Both the position numbers and the translations under genes were made by a program. Below the pieces are notes generated by a model, which saw nothing but the letters and a program-made list of their open reading frames with translations, ran no database searches and was not told the origin of the DNA. Of a stretch of 14,050 nucleotides of DNA, positions 6,972 through 14,050 are shown in pieces (position 1 is the first letter of the stretch; every line of letters starts with the position of its first letter). Source of the stretch: Hyphomicrobiaceae bacterium (GTDB lineage Bacteria; Pseudomonadota; Alphaproteobacteria; Rhizobiales; Hyphomicrobiaceae); assembly GCA_041397645.1 (NCBI GenBank), contig JAWKWE010000002.1, positions 1-14,050 of the forward strand, written 5' to 3'.

Positions 6972-7024
6972 GGGTGGGAATTTTTCAATGACCACAACTG
7001 GGGAAAATTGAATGACCGTTGACA
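6972..7024 (+). repeat. IS-C right terminal and subterminal repeats
   Basis: This is the inverted counterpart of 4788-4840. The outer unit 7000-7024 ends in TTGACA and pairs with 4788-4812; the inner unit 6972-6993 pairs with 4819-4840. It begins seven bases after the istB stop. Confidence 0.85.
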
Positions 7025-7029
7025 CGGCC
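7025..7029. repeat. Target-site duplication of IS-C, right copy
   Basis: CGGCC, the second copy of 4783-4787. The next base, 7030, is the first base of codon 231 of the interrupted istA. Confidence 0.9.
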
Positions 7030-7860
7030 TACCAGGAGTTTGCAGAAGCCTATGGGGTGGCGATCCTGCCGACGCGTGTGCGCAAGCCACGCGATAAAGC
7101 CAAGGTCGAGACAGGCGTGCTCATCGTCGAGCGCTGGATCCTCGCACGGCTGCGCAACCGGGTCTTCTTTTCCCTCGAGGCGCTCAACGCGGCGATCGCC
7201 GAGCTCATCGAGTCGCTCAACACGCGGCCGTTCAAGAAGATGGCTGGCTGCCGCCGCTCACGGTTCCAGGAACTCGAACAACCCGTCCTGCGGCCCCTGC
7301 CGCCGCGCGCCTATGAGTTCGGCGAGTGGCGCCAGTCGAAGGTGCATCCCGATTATCACATCGAAGTCGCGCGTGCGTACTACTCGGTGCCGTATCGATT
7401 GATCGGTGAGCGCGTCGATGTGCGCGTGAGCGCCCACACGATCGAGATCTTTCACCACGGTCAGTTGGTCGCCGCCCATCCGCGCGCCGTCGAGCGCGGC
7501 CGGCGCTTGACGCGCCGTGCCGATCGCCCCGAGCAGCATGTCGCGGTGATCGACCACACACTCACCCGCACCCTGGTGCGCGCCGCCACGATCGGTCCGG
7601 CCACGCACGCGGTGATCGAGCATCAGGCCAACCATCGCAAGCACCCCGAGGAGACCTTGAGGAGTGCCCAGGGGATCTTGCGCCTCGCGCGCGACTTCAC
7701 CCCCGCTGCCCTCGAAGCCGCCTGCGAGCGCGCGCTGGTGCTCAGGGCCTACAGCTACCGCGCGGTGCGCACCCTGATCGGCGCGCCGGCGACCGAGGCC
7801 GCGCGGCCCGCGCTCGATCTCGCCCACGACAACGTGCGCGGACCCGACTATTTCCAGTGA
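7030..7860 (+). pseudogene. istA: istA of IS-B, 3' part (after IS-C)
   Basis: The last 276 residues of the IS-B transposase, starting YQEFAEAYGVAILPTRVRKPRDKAKVE. The third catalytic residue is the Glu of RDKAKVETGV, residue 257 of the rebuilt protein, which gives a full D145-D211-E257 triad when joined to 4098-4787. The C-terminal Mu-C-like beta part is present (YHIEVARAYYSVPYRLIGERVDV). The reading frame is otherwise clean to the stop at 7858-7860, so the only lesion is the IS-C insertion. Read alone, the fragment could start from ATG 7012 in the IS-C end, but would lack the two Asp. Confidence 0.9.
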
Positions 7861-7885
7861 GCCAGACACCACTACCCACCGTCGC

Positions 7886-7892
7886 AAGGAGA
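7886..7892 (+). promoter_or_regulatory. Ribosome binding site of istB (IS-B)
   Basis: AAGGAGA lies six bases before ATG 7899. It supports that ATG as the start rather than the upstream GTG 7857, which overlaps the istA stop as GTGA. Confidence 0.7.
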
Positions 7893-7898
7893 CCATCG

Positions 7899-8657
7899 AT
7901 GCTGACCGAACCGCTGATCCAACAACTGCACACGCTGCGCCTGAAGGGCATGGCCGCGTCCCTTGAGCAACAGCTCCGTTCAACCGAGACGACGGCACGC
8001 TCGTTCGAGGATCGCCTGGGACTCATGATCCAGCACGAGATCACCGAGCGCGCCAGCTACCGACTCGCCCAGCGGCTGCGCTGGGCCAAGCTGCCCATGT
8101 CCGCCTGCGTCGAAGATCTCGATACGCGCACGGCCCGCGGGATGGACCCCTCGCAACTGGCGCAGCTCACCGATCTCGCGTGGATCAAGCAGCACCTGAA
8201 CGTGCTACTGACCGGGCCCACCGGGGTCGGGAAGTCCTACCTCGCCGCGGCACTCGCTCACGCCGCCTGTCGTGCCGATTTCTCCGTGCGGTGCTTTCGA
8301 CTGCCGCGACTGGTTGACGAACTGACCCGCTACAGCGCGATGCAGAAGCGATCCGCGCTGTTCAAGCAACTCGCCAAAGCAGACTTGCTCGTGCTCGATG
8401 ACTTCGGCTTAGCGCCGCTTGCCGATCAGACCGTGCGAGACTTGTTGGAGATCCTCGACGATCGCTACGATCGGGCCTCGACGCTCATCACCAGCCAGCT
8501 GCCGCTCGATCAATGGCACGCCTACCTCGGCGATCGCACCGTTGCCGACGCGATCCTCGATCGGCTCGTGCACAACGCCTACAAGATCAATCTCAAAGGC
8601 GACTCCATGCGCAAGACCAAGAGCGCGGCTGGCCGTTCCCGCTCCGCCAACCATTGA
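7899..8657 (+). CDS. istB: IS21-family helper ATPase IstB of IS-B
   Basis: A 252-residue IstB/DnaC-type ATPase. It has an N-terminal IstB-like helical part (1-95, with LHTLRLKGMAASLEQQL), Walker A GPTGVGKS (106-113), Walker B LLVLDD (163-168), and the family end TSQLPLDQWHAYLGDRTVADAILDRLVHNAYKINLKGDSMRK. ATG 7899 is preferred for its strong ribosome site; GTG 7857 would add 14 residues. The gene is intact although its partner istA is split, so IS-B could move only with transposase supplied from elsewhere. Confidence 0.93.
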   Translation: MLTEPLIQQLHTLRLKGMAASLEQQLRSTETTARSFEDRLGLMIQHEITERASYRLAQRLRWAKLPMSACVEDLDTRTARGMDPSQLAQLTDLAWIKQHLNVLLTGPTGVGKSYLAAALAHAACRADFSVRCFRLPRLVDELTRYSAMQKRSALFKQLAKADLLVLDDFGLAPLADQTVRDLLEILDDRYDRASTLITSQLPLDQWHAYLGDRTVADAILDRLVHNAYKINLKGDSMRKTKSAAGRSRSANH

Positions 8658-8708
8658 CCGCCGGATCGAAACATTACACAGTCCACAGCGTCTCGCAGTT
8701 GTTCAACC

Positions 8709-8781
8709 CATCGGCCCACCATGCATGAAACGGTGGCCCGCCTTGGCGTGAAATGCCGGCCCGGCTTGGGTGAAATACGCA
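8709..8781 (-). repeat. Subterminal repeats, right end of IS-B
   Basis: Read on the minus strand, TTTCA recurs at 8775, 8753 and 8730, 22-23 bases apart, each followed by a GGGCC block, mirroring the left-end units at 3899-4013. There are three units here against five on the left. The tip is the inverted repeat ending at 8781. The stretch 8658-8782 holds no gene. Confidence 0.8.
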
Positions 8782-8782
8782 C

Positions 8783-11700
8783 GCGACCACGATTCAGCCG
8801 GGCGATCCAACGTGGAACGTTGTCAACGCACTGGAATACGACGTATTCGGCAATGTGAAAAAGACGACTGTGACGGGCGCCGGCATGACCGCACGCACGA
8901 CCACGACCATCTGGACTAGCGATGGGCGTTTCCCCGCCACGACTACCAACGCGCTGGCACAGACCACCACCACCGCGTTCAGCAGCGTGACCGGTTTGCC
9001 CACTTCCCAGACCGATCCCAATGGGCTCACGGTTTTGTGGTTGTATGACAACTTCAATCGCAAGACACGAGAGAACCGGCCGGATGGAACGGCGAGCACC
9101 TGGACCTATGTCAGCTGCCCTGCCACCTATTATTGCGGCGATCCGTTGCTGCGCGGGTATGTTCAGCAATCATCACTGGACACCGGTGGCGCGACAATCA
9201 GCTATCAACTACTTTTCTTTGATATTTTCGAACGCACGAAGTATGACGAGCGCAGCAATCTCAATGGCTCGTTGACAAATATCCACACGATCTTCGACGC
9301 GCTGGGTCGAACTGCCGCTGTCAGCTTGCCGTACTTCGACACTGGCGGGGCCGCCGGGTACGTGACGACAACGTACGATGTCTTGAATCGAGTCACGAGT
9401 GTATCGCGGCCGATCAGCGCGTCCAATTCCACGCCTCAGACCACCACTAACTATTATGAAGGACTGAAGACGCGCACGGGTGATCCGCAGGGCAAGCAGT
9501 CGTGGACGATCTCGAATGCCAACGGACAGGTGGTCCGCGCGGCCGATCACAGTCAGTACCATCAGCAATTCGATTTCGATGCATTTGGCAACACTGTGCG
9601 CGTGAGAGACTACTACAACACCGTTATGCAAACGGGCACGTACAACATTCGCGGGATGCGCACGGCGTCGACTGATGTCGACATGGGCAGTTGGAGTTAC
9701 ACGTTCAATGCCCTGGGCGAACTCACCTCGCAGACCGACGCCAAAAATCAGGTCACCTCGATGCAGTATGACGCATTGGGACGGGAAGTCTTACGCACCG
9801 AGCCGAACGCGGGTGGCACCATCACGACTGCGTTGACCTGGGGCAACAGTGCTGCAGCGAAGGACATTGGTCGTTTGACGCGCGCAGACCGATACGGGAC
9901 GGACATAACAGCTTATTGGGAAACGTACGGGTTCGACAGTCTGGGACGTCCGAGCGTCACCTACGTCAATACGCTGGGCGAGACGCACGCCATCAATTTT
10001 ACCTACAACAGCTCGACCGGGCTGATGGACTCGATCATGTATCCGGCCAGCACGTCCGGGTATCGACATCAGGTCGTGTACGAGTATCAGTACGGGCAGC
10101 TCAGGAAAGTCCGCGACATCGGCAACACGGTCACGTACTGGTTGGCGAACAACGTCGACGCGCGCGGTAACATCACCGACGAGTCGCTGGGCAATGGCCT
10201 GCGCACGACTCGCGGCTTCGATGCCGTCACCGGCCTGCCCACGTTCATTCGCACGGGTCCGGGCGGCGGCACCGCGACACAGAATCTCAACTATGGCTTT
10301 GATCTGGTCGGCAACCTCACCTCGCGCAACGATGCCAATCAGGGTCTGACCGAGAGCCTGACCTACGACAATCTGTATCGACTCACGCAGTCGACCGTCA
10401 CGGGCGCACCGACGCTGACGATGACCTACAACGCCTACGGCAACATCATATCGCGCAGCGATGTCAGCAGTTATACCTACCACGCGAGCAAGATCCATGC
10501 GGTCACAGCAGCCGGCGGGTTCTCATATGTCTATGACGCCAATGGCAATATAACAACCCGCAACGGCTCGACGGTCACCTGGTTCGCGAACAACAAGCCG
10601 CAGAGCATTGCCGGCAATGGCCAGACGAGCACATTCGAGTACGGGCCGAGCGGCCAGTACTGGAAACAGACCGCGACCTACTCGAACGGCCCGGAGACCA
10701 CGCTCTACATTGGCGGGCTGCTGGAGAAAGTCACCAATAGCACGCTCACCTCGTGGCGGCATCACATCAAGGCCAATGGCCGCACGGTCGCGATCTACAG
10801 TCGGGCGAGCACCGGGGCGACCAACACGATCTATCCGCTCACGGATCATCTCGGCAGCACCGATGCGATCACCGACAGCGCTGGCACGGTGCTGGTGCGC
10901 GAGTCATTCACGGCCTTCGGGGCACGGCGCGGCTCGAACTGGCAAGGCACACCAACCCCAGCGGACATGACCGCGATTGCCAATGCCACGCGCCGTGGCT
11001 ACACCGATCACACGATGCTCGACAATCTCGGGCTCGTGCACATGAATGGACGGGTGTACGACCCGGCCATCGGGCGCTTCCTGAGCGCCGATCCTTACGT
11101 CCAGTTCCCGCTCAACACGCAGTCGTACAATCGGTATTCGTATGTCCTCAACAATCCGCTCAGCTTCACTGATCCGAGTGGGTATTTTCTGGGTGGACTC
11201 GGCAAGTTCCTGAGAAGAGCGTTTCGCACACATGTAGGCGCGAGTCTGTTCGTTGCCACAGCGCCGATGCGAGCGTCCGCGATGCTCGCGGCTCCCCTCT
11301 ATTTTGGAGTGCGATATGCGGAGCGTTTGATGGTGCGCTACCCTTGGGTAGGTACAGTCAGCGTCGCCGGAGTGTGTTACTTCAGCGGCGGCTTCGCCTG
11401 CGCGGCGGCCAATGCCAGACTGACGCAACTCCGGGGCGGAACTTGGGAACAGAGCGCCAAGGCTGGAGTGGCCTCACTTGTTACATACTCTGTTGGTGCT
11501 TATTTCGGGAGTACCTACAGCCTCGCGCGAGTCGTCACTGACGGTGTGGCAGGGGGCGTAGCAGCTGAACTCAACGGTCAATCGTTCGCGAGCGGCTTCC
11601 GGACCGCGGGCATTTATTCCCTGGTGCAGTACGGTGCCTATAACATGCGACAAACGATGGTCGAACAATCGTGCTTCCCGGCGGGCAACCTAAATTGTCA

Positions 11701-12073
11701 AGGCACATCAGCCGGTGCATTTTTCGACGGTAAGAAAATTGCAGGCGGTCGTCTGCCTTGGGGATTCGACAACTGGGATGGAGTCCAAGCATCCATACTC
11801 GGTGGCAATCAAGGTCAAGGTGGGCGGATATTCGGTCTCCGTTACTCGCCGGGAGGATTTTTCGATAATTTGCTAGAATCGTACTCCGGTTCACACGATT
11901 GGATGAGCAGCTTCCGCTACGGATATCAAGGCGCCCTGATTCCATACACTAGTTTTGGTAAAGCGCTTTATGAGGTATATAGTTTTGCCGCGCTCGTGCC
12001 CGCTACTCCCTTCGCAATAACAACAGCGCTGCCTTTACCTGTGGTAGCGCCGATCGTTTTAGGTCGTAACTAG
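8783..12073 (+). CDS. RHS repeat protein with C-terminal toxin (CT2), N-terminus lost
   Basis: The frame is open from the IS-B junction (TTIQPGDPTWNVVNALEYDVFGN), so the protein is 5'-truncated; the first ATG left is 8855. From 8783 there are 1096 residues. Residues 1-700 are YD repeats (YDVFGNV, YDNFNRKTRENRPDG, FDAFGNTVRVRDY, YDALGREVLRT, YDANGNITTRNG) that build the RHS shell around the toxin. The core end follows: TDHLGSTDAITDSAG, YDPAIGRFLSADP (759-771) and DPSGYF at 797. The last 300 residues are the toxin, with hydrophobic stretches (about 815-870), ESYSGSHDW at 1032-1040, SSFRY and VPATPFAI, matching CT1. The N-terminal secretion or delivery region is missing, so this copy is probably not exported unless fused elsewhere. 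The toxic activity is unknown. The lipoprotein gene follows with no gap. Confidence 0.88.
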   Translation, partial: ATTIQPGDPTWNVVNALEYDVFGNVKKTTVTGAGMTARTTTTIWTSDGRFPATTTNALAQTTTTAFSSVTGLPTSQTDPNGLTVLWLYDNFNRKTRENRPDGTASTWTYVSCPATYYCGDPLLRGYVQQSSLDTGGATISYQLLFFDIFERTKYDERSNLNGSLTNIHTIFDALGRTAAVSLPYFDTGGAAGYVTTTYDVLNRVTSVSRPISASNSTPQTTTNYYEGLKTRTGDPQGKQSWTISNANGQVVRAADHSQYHQQFDFDAFGNTVRVRDYYNTVMQTGTYNIRGMRTASTDVDMGSWSYTFNALGELTSQTDAKNQVTSMQYDALGREVLRTEPNAGGTITTALTWGNSAAAKDIGRLTRADRYGTDITAYWETYGFDSLGRPSVTYVNTLGETHAINFTYNSSTGLMDSIMYPASTSGYRHQVVYEYQYGQLRKVRDIGNTVTYWLANNVDARGNITDESLGNGLRTTRGFDAVTGLPTFIRTGPGGGTATQNLNYGFDLVGNLTSRNDANQGLTESLTYDNLYRLTQSTVTGAPTLTMTYNAYGNIISRSDVSSYTYHASKIHAVTAAGGFSYVYDANGNITTRNGSTVTWFANNKPQSIAGNGQTSTFEYGPSGQYWKQTATYSNGPETTLYIGGLLEKVTNSTLTSWRHHIKANGRTVAIYSRASTGATNTIYPLTDHLGSTDAITDSAGTVLVRESFTAFGARRGSNWQGTPTPADMTAIANATRRGYTDHTMLDNLGLVHMNGRVYDPAIGRFLSADPYVQFPLNTQSYNRYSYVLNNPLSFTDPSGYFLGGLGKFLRRAFRTHVGASLFVATAPMRASAMLAAPLYFGVRYAERLMVRYPWVGTVSVAGVCYFSGGFACAAANARLTQLRGGTWEQSAKAGVASLVTYSVGAYFGSTYSLARVVTDGVAGGVAAELNGQSFASGFRTAGIYSLVQYGAYNMRQTMVEQSCFPAGNLNCQGTSAGAFFDGKKIAGGRLPWGFDNWDGVQASILGGNQGQGGRIFGLRYSPGGFFDNLLESYSGSHDWMSSFRYGYQGALIPYTSFGKALYEVYSFAALVPATPFAITTALPLPVVAPIVLGRN
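10997..11113 (+). repeat. RHS core end, direct repeat copy 2 (main gene)
   Basis: The counterpart of 982-1098, 117 bases with one mismatch. Identity breaks off at 11113/1098, after which the two genes differ at many third positions. Its upstream flank (10979-10995) also matches 12717-12733 exactly. Confidence 0.9.
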
Positions 12074-12655
12074 ATGTGGACTAGATTTCGGCGAGTTAGT
12101 CTGCTCTTAGCAGCAGTAGTATTTTCAGTTTACGCGTGCCAGTCGCGATTTGACACAGTAGGGATGCCCACGGACTGGCCCGATGTCGTTAGGGTCTCCA
12201 AATGCCAGTCTGTCGACGGTCTTTACACCAATCGGGCGACTGACGGAGTGCCGCGTGGTCGGGATCCACCCGAAATGATTTCCCCACGACTGGCGTCGAT
12301 CCTTGTCAATGGCCCAGGTGGCCGCAGCGACGAGTTCTTGAGATCGGCCAAGGCGGTGCATGTCTTTGTTGGCACGCGTGACCTGCAGATTATTGCGACC
12401 AACGATTTTGCGCACCCGATGCGATTGGCAGCGGCGTGGCGCTGCGAGGAGCCAGCGGGGCTCATATTCGAAGTTGACAAGGAGGCGGTTTCTGGCGAAG
12501 TTACGTTATCAAGCGACCGTGTTCGGCTCACAACCACGCTAGTCGGTGCGGAAGACGGATCGCTGGTTGCTCACACTGTTTCCGAATTCTATCACGGCGC
12601 CACAATTACAGACTTTCGAGAGCACTGGGAGCGCTATGCACGCATCGCGGAATGA
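12074..12655 (+). CDS. Lipoprotein, probable immunity protein for CT2
   Basis: A 193-residue protein whose ATG directly follows the RHS stop codon (12071-12073), so translation is likely coupled. Residues 1-22 form a signal peptide ending VYAC, an acceptable lipobox with Cys22. The mature protein begins with W-P...C-x(2)-V-D-G-L-Y-T-N-R-A-T-D, the pattern shared with 2087-2686 and the pseudogene at 2751. The remainder is beta-rich (LIFEVDK, GEVTLSSDRVRLTTTLVG, GSLVAHTVSEFY). The same partner type sits in the same place behind CT1, so immunity to the SYxGxHDW toxin is inferred. No known family name is recognised. A lipid anchor suggests protection at the envelope. Confidence 0.72.
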   Translation: MWTRFRRVSLLLAAVVFSVYACQSRFDTVGMPTDWPDVVRVSKCQSVDGLYTNRATDGVPRGRDPPEMISPRLASILVNGPGGRSDEFLRSAKAVHVFVGTRDLQIIATNDFAHPMRLAAAWRCEEPAGLIFEVDKEAVSGEVTLSSDRVRLTTTLVGAEDGSLVAHTVSEFYHGATITDFREHWERYARIAE

Positions 12656-12716
12656 TTGAAGTACACACGATTGGGCGATTTCAGCTTTAAGTGCTTCGAT
12701 AAAAAGCGACGGACGT

Positions 12717-12920
12717 GCCAATGCCACGCGCCGCGGCTTCACCGACCACACGATGCTCGACAATCTCGCGCTCGTTCACATGAAGGGGAGAGTCTACGGT
12801 CCGGCAATTGGGCGGCTTCTGAGCGCGGACCCATATATACCGTTTCCGTTATTCACGCAGTCCTGGAACCGCTACTCGTACGTGACTAACAATCCGTTGT
12901 CGTGGATCGATCCGTCCGGA
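12717..12920 (+). repeat. RHS core end, direct repeat copy 3 (diverged)
   Basis: It opens with 17 bases identical to 10979-10995 and encodes RRGFTDHTMLDNLALVHMKGRVYGPAIGRLLSADP to DPSGY. It is less similar to copies 1 and 2 than they are to each other. It does share 20 bases exactly with copy 1 (1111-1130, from TGGAACCGCT) where copy 2 differs, so the three copies are mosaic. Confidence 0.85.
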
Positions 12921-13797
12921 TACACGGAACGACAGAACTGCGGGAACCACTGTTCACAGGACGAAGGCGCAGCGATTGACTTCGACAATAGAACACGAGG
13001 CTTCGTGATTCCGGATGCATTCGGACAAACAACAACTTGCTTTGCCACTTGCACGGTCGTGTATTGGGATCCGTCGGCGACGTTCGCGAGAATCGACGTC
13101 TCGCATTGGGTGGAGACCAATATCGAGGCGGCTACGGGTCTACTCTTTGGTCGCGGACTGTCGACAGATGTCTGGGGAGTTTTTCGCGGCGGCGATGAGG
13201 TTCTACTCGGCCACTACGCCGGTCACCTCTCATTCGATAGAGCAGTCGCGCTGGGGACCTACCGGTTCGACTATCACGGTGCGCTCGACGCGACATCGAT
13301 CGGCCTGGACTTGAGCGGCGTGGGTTCCGTCATCAGTTGGGTCCCAGATGTCATCAATGGCGTTGCATACGGGATTGAGGGTGACTTAGCAAACTCTGGA
13401 CTGTCCTTCGCCGCAGCGGCGCCCTTTGCCGGCAATATTGCTTATGCCGCTCGATACGGACCACGAGCCGCAAGGGGTGGAGCAGCTGCGGTTCGATTGG
13501 GGCAAGCGGGTGAAGCAGCTGTACGAGGGGCGTACAACATAGGTCCGGCCACTCGTGTTCTCGTCAACGGTGTCGAGAGAATTCCCGTCGGCCTGACAGG
13601 CAGAGTGTTGAGCGAGGTCAAGAACGTTGGATCGTTGAGCAAGCTACACACAGCAGCTACGCGACTTCGCCACGTTCGCTCAGTAAACGGGCCGGCAGTT
13701 CGATCTTTACGTTCGGCCTAACACCCAACTGTCAGGGCCCCTGCTCGATGCGATTAGTGCTGGTCAAATCAACCTTCGGTTCATCCCCGGCCTATGA
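12717..13797 (+). pseudogene. Orphan RHS cassette CT3: restriction-endonuclease-like toxin, frameshifted
   Basis: The RHS core end (to DPSGY at 12909-12923) is followed by an unrelated linker and a C-terminal nuclease-type domain: RLGQAGEAAVRGAYNIGP, VNGVERIPVGLTGRVLSEVKNVGSLS. This resembles the PD-(D/E)XK polymorphic-toxin nucleases (Tox-REase group), with E-V-K as the ExK part. The frame then goes wrong near 13641 and ends at a stop at 13719-13721. Reading from 13645 in the next frame restores YTQQLRDFATFAQ, then a stop TAA at 13684, then FDLYVRPNTQLSGPLLDAIS and a natural stop at 13795-13797 that overlaps the next gene as ATGA. So there is a one-base insertion (or a four-base one) plus a nonsense codon. 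No upstream start exists; ATG 12753 is the first. Family name from memory, moderately sure. Confidence 0.75.
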
Positions 13798-14050
13798 AAA
13801 AGCGCGAACGGAAAACAGCCGCAGAGGCGATGGGCGAGTTTGAGAAGGACCCGGCTTTCATCGAACGGCGACGGCAACGCGACGAGGAGTTGCGCCGAGC
13901 TGAGGAGGCTGACGCGCGCGCCGAAGCGCCGGTTGTAGAGGCTCTGCGGAACGCAGGTGTTCCGATCAACTCGGTATGGGATTTGGTGAACTCGACCAAT
14001 ACCTACAGCCAGTCTCTGCCGCTTCTTCTGGAGCACTTGCAGCGCCCCTA
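13794..14050 (+). CDS. HEAT-like immunity protein for CT3, N-terminal part (cut by window end)
   Basis: ATG 13794 overlaps the true end of the CT3 toxin as ATGA. Eighty-five codons plus two bases are visible. The first 55 residues are highly charged and helical (EFEKDPAFIERRRQRDEELRRAEEADARAEAP); then comes VVEALRNAGVPINSVWDLVN and LLLEHLQRP, the start of helical repeats. This is the known layout of small HEAT-type immunity proteins next to RHS nuclease toxins. The remaining two bases TA plus base 1 of the window form a Tyr codon, and 2-343 then supplies the rest without a gap. The gene looks intact although its toxin is broken. Confidence 0.75.
   Translation, partial: MKKRERKTAAEAMGEFEKDPAFIERRRQRDEELRRAEEADARAEAPVVEALRNAGVPINSVWDLVNSTNTYSQSLPLLLEHLQRP

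Larger units (their letters stand above)
4788..7024 (+). mobile_element. IS-C: complete IS21-family element, 2237 bp
   Basis: Bounded by imperfect inverted repeats starting TGTCA (4788-4812 versus 7000-7024) and flanked by the 5-bp duplication CGGCC. It encodes istA (4864-6186) and istB (6183-6965), which overlap as ATGA, the standard IS21 arrangement. Both genes are intact with catalytic motifs present, so the element looks potentially active. It has inserted into istA of IS-B in the same orientation. Confidence 0.92.
3893..8781 (+). mobile_element. IS-B: IS21-family element split by IS-C
   Basis: The ends are inverted copies of TGCGTATTTCAC (3893-3904) and GTGAAATACGCA (8770-8781), each followed inward by 22-23-base repeats ending in GGGCC. 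Inside are istA (in two pieces, 4098-4787 and 7030-7860) and istB (7899-8657). Without IS-C and one target duplication the element would be about 2.65 kb, normal for the family. The flanking bases do not match each other: the left neighbour is istB of IS-A and the right neighbour is the RHS gene. No target duplication survives, so the surroundings were rearranged after insertion. Confidence 0.85.

Noticed and set aside
9791..10498. Long minus-strand ORFs inside the RHS and IS genes
   Set aside because: They are shadows caused by GC-rich codon use; the plus-strand frames carry clear conserved motifs throughout.
12656..12716. Possible small gene between the CT2 immunity gene and CT3 (ATG at 12653)
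   Set aside because: The frame closes after 12 codons and has no ribosome site. I see no structured element there.
1..14050. The window as a complete plasmid, prompted by the circular join
   Set aside because: No replication, partition or mobilisation gene and no origin-like repeat set is visible, so a circular join does not show a replicon.

Overview
The window is a GC-rich, gammaproteobacterial-looking accessory region. The RHS core wording and the three IS21-type elements suggest Xanthomonadales, Nevskiales or Steroidobacter relatives; this is inferred from protein style only, as there is no taxonomic marker. It is an RHS (YD-repeat) polymorphic-toxin locus with displaced C-terminal toxin cassettes and immunity genes, broken up by nested insertion sequences.

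Layout. 2-343 is the 3' end of a HEAT-like immunity gene. 413-894 (minus) is a RelE/ParE-type toxin-antitoxin pair. 982-2085 is an orphan RHS C-terminus (CT1) carrying only the end of the RHS core. It is followed by a lipoprotein immunity candidate (2087-2686) and a second, broken homologue of it (2751-3305). 3306-8781 is a stack of three IS21-family elements. IS-A (3306-3892) is a remnant with an istB fragment. IS-B (3893-8781) abuts it and has its own istA/istB. IS-C (4788-7024) is intact and sits inside istA of IS-B with a 5-bp target duplication. 8783-12073 is the main RHS protein, which lost its N-terminus at the IS-B junction; its C-terminal toxin (CT2) is homologous to CT1. 12074-12655 is its lipoprotein immunity candidate. 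12717-13797 is a second orphan cassette (CT3), a restriction-endonuclease-like toxin with a frameshift and a nonsense codon. 13794-14050 is the start of a HEAT-like immunity gene that runs off the window.

How it fits together. RHS proteins deliver a variable C-terminal toxin to neighbouring cells, and the adjacent immunity gene protects the producer. Downstream orphan cassettes carry a short copy of the RHS core end, so they can recombine into the main gene and swap the toxin. Two toxin types are present. CT1 and CT2 share an SYxGxHDW-containing domain and are each followed by a lipoprotein sharing the pattern W-P...C-x(2)-[IV]-x-G-x-Y. CT3 is a nuclease-type domain overlapping a HEAT-like immunity gene.

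The immunity gene cut at the right edge and the one cut at the left edge join exactly: the last two bases plus the first base make one codon, and the fused protein of about 199 residues reads as one continuous family member. The simplest explanation is that the sequence is a circular contig or assembly cycle, or one unit of a tandem repeat. No replication gene is visible, so I do not call it a plasmid. There are no rRNA, tRNA or CRISPR features. The only gaps without a gene are the IS end regions and short intergenic stretches under 130 bases.
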